DNA of 64,000 bases from Candidatus Zipacnadia bacterium (lineage in GTDB: Bacteria > Armatimonadota > Zipacnadia > Zipacnadales > UBA5352): positions 124,001 to 188,000 of the forward strand of contig JALGSU010000001.1 of assembly GCA_029821735.1 (NCBI GenBank). The letters are read 5' to 3'. How positions within the stretch are numbered: position 1 is the first letter of the stretch; each line of letters starts with the position of its first letter. The notes under the pieces are model-generated. The model ran no database searches, was not told the origin of the DNA, and was given only the letters and a program-made list of their open reading frames with translations. The position numbers and the translations under genes were made by a program. Positions 41,376 to 49,100 of this stretch are shown one piece after another.

Positions 41376-42074
41376 ATGGCGAGCGAGACCGCCAATTACC
41401 ACCTGGTCACGGGCGTCGTCGGTGACGACTTCGTTGAGCCGGAGCACAACAACCGGGTAGCGGACACCGTGGATCGGGTCATGGGCAACTACCTGCTGCG
41501 TCTGATGACGGCGGGCGCGTACGATGGCTGGGAGATCACAGCAGCGAAACAGGTCGATGCGGGTGAGGGCCTTGTGGCAGCCTGTTGGTGCAGCAGCGGC
41601 GTCGCTGGAGAGGTCGACGGGCTGACAGTCGGCGCGGTGAACTATGTGTTCGCCCAGACCGGGAGCACATCAGGAGCCGACGGTAGCGTGACGTTCCAGG
41701 CGCAGCAGTCGGCCAGCGGGCCCTCAGGAAGCGTCTTCCTCGGGACCATCGAGCTGGATGCACAGGGCGACGTGGTCGAGATCGACAACGCAGCAGACGG
41801 CGTCGACCGCCAGTGTTACGCGCTGGCGTGGCGCAGCCTGAGTGGGAGCGGAGTCGAGGCCGCTGTGCCGGCGAGTGGCGAAGTGAGCTTCGACGTCATA
41901 CACGAGGCGTTGCGGGTGCCGGGCGCGATCGCGTTCGCTGTTGAGGGCGAGGATTTCACGTGGGAGATTGACCGGACTTACCTGGCAACGGGCTTCCGGG
42001 TGACAGCCACCAACAACGGCGCAGCCGCGGCCGATCTGGTCTATTCGTGGGAGCGAGAAGGCATCGGTGTGTAG
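41376..42074 (+). CDS. Phage tail-tip or fibre-like protein
   Basis: A 232-residue protein from ATG 41376 with GGAGGGAG upstream. DDFVEPEHNNRVADTVDRVMG and WEITAAKQVDAGEGLVAACWC are followed by a Gly/Ser-rich beta part (AQTGSTSGADGSVTFQAQQSASGPSG) and TYLATGFRVTATNN. The composition fits a fibre or minor tail protein. No enzymatic motif. It lies next to the lysis genes. Confidence 0.55.
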   Translation: MASETANYHLVTGVVGDDFVEPEHNNRVADTVDRVMGNYLLRLMTAGAYDGWEITAAKQVDAGEGLVAACWCSSGVAGEVDGLTVGAVNYVFAQTGSTSGADGSVTFQAQQSASGPSGSVFLGTIELDAQGDVVEIDNAADGVDRQCYALAWRSLSGSGVEAAVPASGEVSFDVIHEALRVPGAIAFAVEGEDFTWEIDRTYLATGFRVTATNNGAAAADLVYSWEREGIGV

Positions 42075-42118
42075 AGGCCATTCTGCCATTCGAGACCGTG
42101 TGGAGGTGTTCGGAGGAG

Positions 42119-42460
42119 ATGGCTGACACCGCTGGCTTGGTTGATGTGGTTCTCCGGCTGTGGTGTGAGGCGAGGCCGATGGCGCATTGCGGCGCAGCGG
42201 GGGTTCTTGGCGCGCTCGCGAACGTTGCTCTCGAGGGACGTCCGGTTGTGCTCCCCCGCATGGAAGACGGCAGGCTGCACTTGGGGTTCTTGGGCAATCT
42301 GATCATCTCCATCGCGATGGCCTATGTGGCAGACCACGATTTCCGAACAGCGTTCTTCGCGGCTGTCTGTGGCACGACCACACTGAGGACATTCAAGCAG
42401 CGAATCGAGACAGCATTTGAGTTGGAGCGAAAGGAGTTGGGCGGTCCCAGTGGAGGCTGA
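42119..42460 (+). CDS. Small protein with hydrophobic segments in the lysis region
   Basis: A 113-residue protein from ATG 42119 (GGAGGAG touching; GGAGGTG further upstream). LHLGFLGNLIISIAMAYVA and RTAFFAAVCGTTTLR are two hydrophobic stretches, with a charged tail QRIETAFELERKEL. Location beside holin and amidase genes suggests a lysis or membrane role. Confidence 0.5.
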   Translation: MADTAGLVDVVLRLWCEARPMAHCGAAGVLGALANVALEGRPVVLPRMEDGRLHLGFLGNLIISIAMAYVADHDFRTAFFAAVCGTTTLRTFKQRIETAFELERKELGGPSGG

Positions 42461-42743
42461 CGGGGTCTTGTGTGCTCTGATACTGGTGAGCGGCTTCGAT
42501 CTGTTGCTGTGGGCGGGGGCGGCACTGGTATGGATCGCGACGAATGGTATGAGGGCGTCGACGCCATGTCGTCTGGGCGTGGCGCTGGTTGTCGGGACTC
42601 ACTTTGCCGCGAACATGTCCTACCTGGGCGGTGGGGCCAAGCCGCAATTGAGCTGGGCGTGGCTGGTGCAGACTGCACTTTACTTCATGCTTCTGTACCT
42701 CCTCTACCACATGGCGGTGCTGCTGTCCTTCTGCCGCAAGTGA
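42450..42743 (+). CDS. Small polytopic membrane protein in the lysis region
   Basis: A 97-residue protein with about three hydrophobic helices (LCALILVSGFDLLLWAGAALVW, LGVALVVGTHFAANMSYL, LVQTALYFMLLYLLYHMAVLL). The start is uncertain: GTG 42450 overlaps the upstream gene's end; an in-frame start at 42417 is possible. Multi-helix form fits a holin-like role. Confidence 0.5.
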   Translation: MEADGVLCALILVSGFDLLLWAGAALVWIATNGMRASTPCRLGVALVVGTHFAANMSYLGGGAKPQLSWAWLVQTALYFMLLYLLYHMAVLLSFCRK

Positions 42744-42772
42744 TGCACAGGGGAGTCGCGCATTGAGTTGTA

Positions 42773-42803
42773 GCGGGCCCAGTGGGACAGCCACTGGGCC
42801 CGC
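42773..42803 (+). terminator. Hairpin before the holin gene
   Basis: GCGGGCCCAGTGG and CCACTGGGCCCGC form a 13-bp perfect stem with a five-base loop, 16 bases upstream of the holin start. No T run. It could end the tail transcript or control holin translation. Confidence 0.65.
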
Positions 42804-42819
42804 ATGCTGAAGGAGGCCG

Positions 42820-43122
42820 ATGACGATGTTCGATATGACTTTCGTGTCTGAATGGCTTCGTGAGATCCTTTTGCCTGGGCTGGGTACGCTCGTCGCGACT
42901 GCGGCGTTCACGCTGTTGCGGAAGTACATCCAGCGCCTCAACGACGAGCGGCTGCGGCAGTTGCTGCTTGATCTGGTGCAGTCTGCCGAGCAGATATACG
43001 GACCGGGCCGGGGCGATGATAAGCGCCGCTACGTGATGGACCAGCTCAAACAGAAGGGCATGAGTGATGTGCAGCGTCACGCCCTTGAGGCAACGGTCTA
43101 TCAGATGCAGAGCGAGGGATAG
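42820..43122 (+). CDS. LLH-family-like phage holin
   Basis: A 100-residue protein from ATG 42820 with GGAGG upstream. An N-terminal hydrophobic helix (LPGLGTLVATAAFTLL) is followed by a charged amphipathic region (RKYIQRLNDERLRQLLLDLVQSAEQIYG) and KRRYVMDQLKQKGMSDVQ, characteristic of LLH holins. It would permeabilise or oligomerise in the inner membrane and allow the amidase to reach the wall. Confidence 0.75.
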   Translation: MTMFDMTFVSEWLREILLPGLGTLVATAAFTLLRKYIQRLNDERLRQLLLDLVQSAEQIYGPGRGDDKRRYVMDQLKQKGMSDVQRHALEATVYQMQSEG

Positions 43123-43131
43123 CTATGCATG

Positions 43132-43161
43132 GGCCCCGGCGCAGTTCTGTGCGCCGGGGCC
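43132..43161 (+). terminator. Hairpin between holin and amidase
   Basis: GGCCCCGGCGCA and TGCGCCGGGGCC form a 12-bp perfect stem with a six-base loop. It lies 63 bases before the amidase start. No clear T run follows. Confidence 0.65.
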
Positions 43162-43224
43162 GCCCGTATTTGTCGGATCGCATGATTGTGCAGATTGTTC
43201 GCCATGGCTATGAACGGAGGCCGA

Positions 43225-43920
43225 ATGGCAGCGATGCCTACAGAGAGACCGGTCAGTATAGAGGGCTTCAGGCAACATCTGGCTCACGCTCAGATCACTC
43301 GCCGCATCGATGAAGTGGTTGTCCATCACACATGGCGGCCCACTGCGGCAGAATACAGGGGCATCGAGACGGTCCGCGGGGTGCGCAGGTACCATATGCA
43401 GGTGCGTGGGTGGTCCGACAACGGCTACCACGTCATGGTGGGCCCGGATGCCAGCATCTTCCTCTGCCGGCCGCTAGACCGCGCTGGCGCGCACACGCGA
43501 GGCCGTAACGCGCACTCAATCGGCGTGTCAGTGATCGCGAACTTTGATAGCGAGGAGCCCGGCGAGCACGGAGGCGTGCAGTCAGCCGTCCAGGTGATCG
43601 CCGCGCTGCTTGATCGGCTGAACCTGGGCACCGAGGCGATTCGGTTTCACCGTGAGTTCGCGTCGAAAACATGTCCCGGCACCAAGCTGTCGCTGGCTGG
43701 TGTTCGTGCGCTTGTTGCGGAAGCTCTCGTGGGCATGTCATTGCCATCGCAGGGACAACCGGCCGTCGTCCTGCTGCCTGAGAACGAGCGTGTGGAGTGC
43801 GCTGCTCGGGCAGAGAATGGCGTGACACGAGTGGATATGAGGCCCCTTCTGGCGGCACTCGGGTATGGCGTTCACGATCACACGGCAGACTTGGGGAAGA
43901 TCTTCGTCCGGGCCAAGTGA
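43225..43920 (+). CDS. N-acetylmuramoyl-L-alanine amidase (endolysin)
   Basis: A 231-residue Amidase_2/PGRP-type enzyme from ATG 43225 behind GGAGG; ATG 43210 is an alternative. HHTWRPT (His34), a Tyr-His pair near 68-69 and FHREFASKTCPG (His142, Cys150) supply zinc ligands and catalytic residues. It cleaves the peptide from muramic acid. Residues about 170-231 form a small C-terminal domain, perhaps wall-binding (VLLPENERVECAARAENG, LLAALGYGVHDHTADLG). As an endolysin it would be the lysis enzyme of the cassette. Confidence 0.88.
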   Translation: MAAMPTERPVSIEGFRQHLAHAQITRRIDEVVVHHTWRPTAAEYRGIETVRGVRRYHMQVRGWSDNGYHVMVGPDASIFLCRPLDRAGAHTRGRNAHSIGVSVIANFDSEEPGEHGGVQSAVQVIAALLDRLNLGTEAIRFHREFASKTCPGTKLSLAGVRALVAEALVGMSLPSQGQPAVVLLPENERVECAARAENGVTRVDMRPLLAALGYGVHDHTADLGKIFVRAK

Positions 43921-43950
43921 CGCAGGGCTGAGGAAGTGCCGTTGACCATC

Positions 43951-43979
43951 TTGCCCGCCGATAGCGATTGTGCTATACT
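43951..43979 (+). promoter_or_regulatory. Promoter upstream of rpmH
   Basis: TTGCCC at 43951-43956, 17 bases, then extended -10 TGCTATACT (43971-43979). It lies just downstream of the amidase gene and about 110 bases before rpmH, so the ribosomal operon does not depend on phage transcription. Confidence 0.75.
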
Positions 43980-44089
43980 ATGGCGCGCCTGCCTCGGACG
44001 ACTTATCCCAGCAGCCTGGTGGCGAACGGCCCCGGCCTTCTGGTTTAAGGCGGTCCGAGGTTCGATGTCTATGGTGGAAGGTTATACGA

Positions 44090-44224
44090 ATGAAGCGAAC
44101 CTATCAGCCCAAAAACCGGCGAGCCAAGCGCAAGCATGGCTTCCGCGCCCGAATGAGCAGCCCCGCGGGGCGACGCGTGATCAAGCGGCGGCGCAGCAAG
44201 TCCCGAGCACGCCTGTCGAAGTAG
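44090..44224 (+). CDS. rpmH: 50S ribosomal protein L34
   Basis: A 44-residue ribosomal protein starting [22 protein letters not shown]. The typical Arg/Lys-rich body and [13 protein letters not shown] end match L34. AAGG lies nine bases upstream of the ATG. It is first in rpmH-rnpA-yidD-yidC-jag. Confidence 0.96.
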   Translation: MKRTYQPKNRRAKRKHGFRARMSSPAGRRVIKRRRSKSRARLSK

Positions 44225-44299
44225 TGGTTCCGGCTGTCCCTTGCGGCTTGGTTACACGTGCGCGCTTGTGGTGCACTGAACGCGGCTGTGGGAGCGGCA

Positions 44300-44668
44300 A
44301 TGCATCGCTATGAGACGCTGCGAAGACGGCGTGATATTGACTGCGTATTCGAGGACGGACGCTGGCAGCGGACCCGGTCGGTGAACGTGGGGGTTCTGCA
44401 GCGCGACGACACCGCACCGGTCAGAGTGTGTTTCGTGACGGGGCGGCGGATCGGGAATGCTGTCAAGCGCAATCGAGCACGGCGGCGCCTGCGTGAGGCC
44501 TTCAGGGCGGCAGCCCGAGGCCTCAGTACAAGCGCCGATGTTGTCGTACTTGCCCGCGCAAGCGCGCATGAAGCCAGATACGTGGACTTGGTCGAGGCGA
44601 TTCGAGGCGCGCTGGCGCACGAAGGGTTGCTTGGGTCCGGACCCGGGTCGGGAGACGGGCGCAGATGA
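44300..44668 (+). CDS. rnpA: Ribonuclease P protein component
   Basis: A 122-residue basic protein binding the RNase P RNA for tRNA 5' maturation. The start is ATG 44300 after [32 protein letters not shown] is the conserved RNR motif region. The gene overlaps yidD (ATGA). It follows rpmH in the usual order. Confidence 0.94.
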   Translation: MHRYETLRRRRDIDCVFEDGRWQRTRSVNVGVLQRDDTAPVRVCFVTGRRIGNAVKRNRARRRLREAFRAAARGLSTSADVVVLARASAHEARYVDLVEAIRGALAHEGLLGSGPGSGDGRR

Positions 44669-44961
44669 AGTGGCTGGTTGTGGGGTCGATCCGGCTCTAC
44701 CAGCGCTTCGTATCGCGGTTCCTGCCCCCCACGTGCCGCTTCAACCCCAGCTGCTCAGAGTATGCGCTTCAGGCCATTGAGACCCATGGTCTGCTTCGTG
44801 GTGGCTGGCTTGGCGCAAAACGCATATTTCGCTGCCATCCGTTCTCGGAGGGTGGGTATGATCCTGTACCCGGCACGGTGAACTCTCTGCAGGCTACCGA
44901 GGACGGAACGGCTGAAGATCCAACCGGAGAAATGAATGGAAGCACGGAAGACGAAAAGTAA
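44665..44961 (+). CDS. yidD: Membrane protein insertion efficiency factor YidD
   Basis: A 98-residue protein with the family signature [33 protein letters not shown] and [17 protein letters not shown]. It is peripheral to the inner membrane and helps YidC. The C-terminal 25 residues are acidic and not conserved. Its start overlaps the rnpA stop, and its end overlaps yidC by 26 bases. Confidence 0.94.
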   Translation: MKWLVVGSIRLYQRFVSRFLPPTCRFNPSCSEYALQAIETHGLLRGGWLGAKRIFRCHPFSEGGYDPVPGTVNSLQATEDGTAEDPTGEMNGSTEDEK

Positions 44962-46639
44962 ACGCTTACGTTTTGCTGTCTTTGGGGTACTTGTTCTACT
45001 GCTCGCGTATGGAGTCAGTGCCAGTTGGTGTCAGGATGCGCCGACCCAGACCGAGCCGATCCAAGAAGTGCAGAATCAGGAAGGCCTGCCCCCGGAACTG
45101 GTGATAGCGGAGGATGTTCCTCTCAGCCAGCAGCTCATCACCCACCGTGCACTCGCTGACGCAGCCAAAGAGTACAATCCGCGACCGGGCATTCTGTCGG
45201 GCTGCACCGAGATGTTCTCCGGTGGCTCGAAGCCGCAGGGGGTCAGCGTCACTAACCTGAAACTGCATGCTGATGAGTTGGTCAGCCAACTCGTTCGTGT
45301 CGAAGGCATGTACGTAGTCACGGGCGATGACGCTGTCATCCGGTCGGTCGATGATGAAGTGAAGATCGTTCTCGCGGGCGGCGTAGCCCCCGAGGGGTTC
45401 GACGTCGCTGGTGGCACCGCCGACGGACTGCCCGTGCTCGTGCAGGGGCTCGTTGAGACCGAGGACGGGGCGCCGCTGGTGCGGGCGCAACTCATGGCTC
45501 CGTCAGAGGGCCTGCTTCGCCTGCGGATAGGCCGGATCCTTGAGATGCAGAGCGACTACGAGGGTGCGGTCAAGGCCTACGATGCTGTTGCGAAAGACCA
45601 GGGCCTGGCCCGCGGGCCACTCGGGCCCTTCGCGCGCATTCGAGCTGGCGAACTGGCTTTCGACGAACTGCGCGATCAGAAGCTGGCCAGCAAACACTAT
45701 TCTGCCGCCTGGCAGCCCTACACGGTGTCTGACCGTGAGGGCAATACCCTCTATCACACATGGCAGCCGACGGACGGCGGCAGTTGGGTGAAGGTGACTG
45801 TCCGAGACGCGATCGCGTCTCGACTGCAACAACTCAACTCCAAGCGCACCGCCTATCAGATTGTCGACTTCTTCGTGCGTCTCGCCGGCGGCAGCAAGCC
45901 CTGGGGCATCATCCTCATGGCGGTTCTGGTTCGTCTGTGTATCTACCCTCTAACGAAGAAGCAGCTCGAGTCGTCGCGCCGGATGCAGGCAATTCAACCG
46001 CAGACAAAGGCGCTGCAGAAGAAGTACGCCGATGACAAGCAGAAATTCCAGGAAGAGTTCTGGAAGCTGTGCCAGGAGAACAAGTGCAACCCCCTCGGCG
46101 GCTGTTTACCTCTGCTGGTGCAGATGCCGATTCTCATCTTCCTCTACCGTGGGATCCGTGATTACATCGTCGAGTTCGATGGCACAAGCTTCCTGTGGAT
46201 CTCGAACCTCTCCCAGCCCGATATCTTCTTGCTCATCGCCTACACCGTGAGCATGATTTTCTTCCAGAAGATGTCGTCGATGAACCAGCCGGCTATGGAC
46301 CCGCAGCAGCAGCAACAGCAGAAGATGATGGCCTACATGATGCCGGTCATGTTCTTCTTCCTGTTCCAGAGCTTCCCGGCAGCGTTCATCCTGTATTGGC
46401 TTGGGGCTAACGTCATCTACCTCGGCGAGCAGTGGTTCTTCTTGCGCAAGAAGCCCGGCTCGGACGATGGCGGCGTGGTCATTGAGGCAGCATCAGCTCC
46501 CGCTGACAAGCCCAAGAAGGGCTTCGCTTCGTCAATGCTCAAGGCAATGGGATCGGGGAAAGACGAGGAGGAAGCCCCCGTCAGCTTCCACGACAAGCAG
46601 CAGACGAAGAAGGGAAGCAAGCGGGGGAAGCGGAAGTAG
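44936..46639 (+). CDS. yidC: Membrane protein insertase YidC
   Basis: A 567-residue insertase. The N-terminal helix ([19 protein letters not shown]) is followed by about 270 residues unlike the usual P1 domain: a beta/OB-like part ([27 protein letters not shown]) and a TPR-like helix pair ([26 protein letters not shown]). The C-terminal insertase core begins near 320 ([20 protein letters not shown], with the conserved membrane Arg) and includes [32 protein letters not shown] and [22 protein letters not shown] Lys-rich tail follows. The insertase call is firm; the N-domain is unusual. Confidence 0.93.
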   Translation: MEARKTKSKRLRFAVFGVLVLLLAYGVSASWCQDAPTQTEPIQEVQNQEGLPPELVIAEDVPLSQQLITHRALADAAKEYNPRPGILSGCTEMFSGGSKPQGVSVTNLKLHADELVSQLVRVEGMYVVTGDDAVIRSVDDEVKIVLAGGVAPEGFDVAGGTADGLPVLVQGLVETEDGAPLVRAQLMAPSEGLLRLRIGRILEMQSDYEGAVKAYDAVAKDQGLARGPLGPFARIRAGELAFDELRDQKLASKHYSAAWQPYTVSDREGNTLYHTWQPTDGGSWVKVTVRDAIASRLQQLNSKRTAYQIVDFFVRLAGGSKPWGIILMAVLVRLCIYPLTKKQLESSRRMQAIQPQTKALQKKYADDKQKFQEEFWKLCQENKCNPLGGCLPLLVQMPILIFLYRGIRDYIVEFDGTSFLWISNLSQPDIFLLIAYTVSMIFFQKMSSMNQPAMDPQQQQQQKMMAYMMPVMFFFLFQSFPAAFILYWLGANVIYLGEQWFFLRKKPGSDDGGVVIEAASAPADKPKKGFASSMLKAMGSGKDEEEAPVSFHDKQQTKKGSKRGKRK

Positions 46640-46678
46640 ACTTCACCACGGCGGTGTCTGAAGGAGGACGCGGCAGTT

Positions 46679-47386
46679 ATGGACTGGATCGAGGGCGAAG
46701 GCAAGACAATGGCTGAAGCCGAAGAGGATGCCCTGGCGAAGCTTGGTGTGTCCGCGGATCAAGCCGAGTTCGAAGTAGTCGAGAAGTCCGGCGGGCTGAG
46801 CGGAATCCTTGGCCGCGCACATTTCCGCGTCCGTGCCCGAGTGGCTGAAGAAGCCGCATCGGATGTCGCCGATGAGGCGAGCGAGACAGCGGTGATAGAA
46901 GAGGCCATGCCTGAAGCCGCCGGCGAGCTTCCCCACGGGGACGTGGCCGAGGCGGGGCGCGAGGTGCTCCAGCGGATGGTCACGCTCATGGGCGTTGAGG
47001 GCACGGTTCGCATTGGTGAATGCACCGACGAAGAGGTCGCTCTCGACGTGGAGGGCGAGGATCTCGGGATTCTGATCGGGCGCCACGGCGCGACTCTCGA
47101 CGCTATTCAGCTCGTGGTCGCGATCGCTGCTAATCGGCACGTCGAGGACGGTGCGCGCGTCATCGTCGACGCTGAGGGCTATCGTGAACGGCATCGAGAG
47201 ATGATCGAGGCCCGGGCTCTTCAGCACGCCGAAGAGGCCAAGACCACCGGTCGCGAGGTCGTCATCCCCGATCTGAAGGGCTACGAGCGTCGCTACATGC
47301 ACGTGGTCCTGAAAGACAATCCCGACGTGGAGACATACAGCGAGGGAGACGGCGATGATCGCGTGCTGGTGATCTCGCCGCGCTAG
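46679..47386 (+). CDS. jag: Jag/KhpB RNA-binding protein
   Basis: A 235-residue protein with an N-terminal Jag domain (MDWIEGEGKTMAEAEEDALAKLGV and FEVVEKSGGLSGILGR), an acidic linker, a KH domain with GEDLGILIGRHGATLDAIQLVV, and an R3H domain (DAEGYRERHREMIEARAL). It binds RNA and links to cell division and membrane growth in other bacteria. It is the last gene of the operon, followed by a terminator. Confidence 0.92.
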   Translation: MDWIEGEGKTMAEAEEDALAKLGVSADQAEFEVVEKSGGLSGILGRAHFRVRARVAEEAASDVADEASETAVIEEAMPEAAGELPHGDVAEAGREVLQRMVTLMGVEGTVRIGECTDEEVALDVEGEDLGILIGRHGATLDAIQLVVAIAANRHVEDGARVIVDAEGYRERHREMIEARALQHAEEAKTTGREVVIPDLKGYERRYMHVVLKDNPDVETYSEGDGDDRVLVISPR

Positions 47387-47416
47387 TGTTCGCTGCGGGT
47401 GATGATGTGAATCACG

Positions 47417-47444
47417 GAGCGCCCCCGTTGAGGGGGCGCTCTTT
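47417..47444 (+). terminator. Terminator of the rpmH-jag operon
   Basis: GAGCGCCCCC and GGGGGCGCTC form a 10-bp stem with a GTTGA loop, followed by TTT. It lies 30 bases after the jag stop. Confidence 0.8.
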
Positions 47445-47484
47445 CTGTGTACGGCAAGTGCCCCCGCGCGAACGGAATCTCGGC

Positions 47485-47889
47485 TTACTTCACCAACGCG
47501 ATCACGTAGTCGAATACGCCGGCCATCTTCAGCCCGGACACGACCATGAGAACCCCAAAGGCTTTCTTGAGAGTATCAGCGTTCACGGCCTCGGCAAGTG
47601 GCGCGCCAATGAAGGCTGTCCCGATGATCGCCCCAACCGCGAGCCCCGCCGCGAGTTTGAAGTCCACGTTGCCGTAACCGTGGTGGCGTATCGTTCCGGC
47701 GATGGCTCCAGGAATCATGACAGCCAGCGACGTGCCGATGGCCAGTTGGACCTCGCGTCCCCAGCCAAATATGATCAGCGGCACCATCAGGATGCCGCCG
47801 CCAATCCCGAACAGGCCGGATATGATGCCGACCAGGGTCCCCGCACCGAGGTAGATGCCCACGCGGCTGATTATGGCGATGATACTCAC
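47485..47889 (-). CDS. Half-size TauE/SafE-family membrane protein
   Basis: A 134-residue membrane protein with about four hydrophobic helices. GAGTLVGIISGLFGIGGGILMVPLII carries the TauE/SafE signature, and IGTSLAVMIPGAIAGTIRHHGYGNVDF is typical. Full-length members have about 250 residues and two such halves; this one has one half only, ending properly with LVK and a stop. Half-size members exist and would dimerise. The substrate (sulfite, sulfonate or other anions) cannot be read. Confidence 0.75.
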   Translation of the reverse strand: MSIIAIISRVGIYLGAGTLVGIISGLFGIGGGILMVPLIIFGWGREVQLAIGTSLAVMIPGAIAGTIRHHGYGNVDFKLAAGLAVGAIIGTAFIGAPLAEAVNADTLKKAFGVLMVVSGLKMAGVFDYVIALVK

Positions 47890-47948
47890 AAGTGGATCGT
47901 CCCTTCTGGTTGGTCGGGGCGGTAGTTACGAATGTCAGACTGAATCTG

Positions 47949-48947
47949 TCAGTGGGAGCGGACGTACTGCAGCGCTTCTTGCCAACTGAGAATGCCGCGG
48001 TTGGCACCCGTCTCCTGCACGACCGACGCCGAGTTCGCCGCGCCCATTCGGAGGCTTTCCTGCAGGCCGAGGCCGTGCTGAAGAGATGAGAGGCAGCCCG
48101 CAGCAAATGCGTCGCCCGCTCCCAGGCTACAGGCGGCCACCACCTGATAGGCAGGCACTGTGTAATGGGTTCTGCCGTCCGAGGCCGCCGCGCCGCGTGC
48201 CCCGTCCGTGATGACCACGATGTTGACACCCACCTCATGCAGCCGGGACATCATCTCCCGCTCATCCCGATCACCAAGCTCCTGCGGCACACCGGTCAGA
48301 CATCTCATTTCCTGCACGTTCTGGAAGAGCACGTGCGTGCATCTGAGGATCTCACTGAAACCCTCAATCCCCTGGTCTATCTGCGACGTGCCCAGGTTGA
48401 GCGCCAACTTGATCTGGTGGCGCTCGGCGAATTCAGCCAAGATCGGGTAGAGTTGCCAGCTGTCACCGGCGAGCGCCGATATGTAGAGCCACTCCGCCTT
48501 AGCCAACCCATCCCAGTCCATGTCATTGGCGCTCAGCGTGCGGCTCGCGCCACGATGCACAAGCACGGTCCGCTCGCCAGTGTAGGTGGTTATGATTGTT
48601 GAGTAGCCGGTGCCGTGCTCATCGGATTCCGCCAGCAGGTGTGAGTGTGCGCCGACCTCCTCCAACCGTCTGCGGATACGGTCGGCCCCGTCGTCACGGC
48701 CCACCTTGCTCACGACCGCCGTAGTGAGCCCCTGGGTCGCGAAGGTGATCCCGGTATTGACTGCCCCGCCACCCACGCTGACGAGAATGCTGTCGACATG
48801 CAGTTTTCCGCCGTACTCGAGCGCCATGTATGACTGCGAGCCGTGCATATCGTCGATCGTGACCACCTTGGCGCTGTCCACCTCGATCATGATATCCTCA
48901 GTGGCGCTTCCCACGCTGATCACGTCGTACCTGTCTGGCTTCCGCAT
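47949..48947 (-). CDS. PfkB-family carbohydrate kinase
   Basis: A 332-residue ribokinase-like kinase from ATG 48947 (MRKPDRYDVISVGSATEDI). GGGAVNTGITFATQGLTTAVVSKVGRDDG is the first PfkB signature and VAACSLGAGDAFAAGCLSSL the second, with the catalytic Asp in GAGD. Residues NLGTSQIDQG and LFQNVQEMRCLTG are typical. Substrate unknown. It is divergently transcribed from the M20 peptidase gene. Confidence 0.85.
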   Translation of the reverse strand: MRKPDRYDVISVGSATEDIMIEVDSAKVVTIDDMHGSQSYMALEYGGKLHVDSILVSVGGGAVNTGITFATQGLTTAVVSKVGRDDGADRIRRRLEEVGAHSHLLAESDEHGTGYSTIITTYTGERTVLVHRGASRTLSANDMDWDGLAKAEWLYISALAGDSWQLYPILAEFAERHQIKLALNLGTSQIDQGIEGFSEILRCTHVLFQNVQEMRCLTGVPQELGDRDEREMMSRLHEVGVNIVVITDGARGAAASDGRTHYTVPAYQVVAACSLGAGDAFAAGCLSSLQHGLGLQESLRMGAANSASVVQETGANRGILSWQEALQYVRSH

Positions 48948-49100
48948 TCGCGATCCCGTCCGCGTCCTGGGCTGGTCCTCGCTTGCTCGTGGCACTCTAT
49001 TCGCTTACTTCGGCCTCGTGTCCTCCGTTGCAGGTGCCCCTCCGTGAGAAGCGAAATGGGCTTTCCCCGGTCGGACAGGCGCGCCAACAACGGAGTGATC

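Noticed and set aside
43942..43979. TTGACC 43942-43947 as the -35 of the rpmH promoter
   Set aside because: The spacer to TATACT would be 26 bases. TTGCCC at 43951 gives the correct 17-base spacing.
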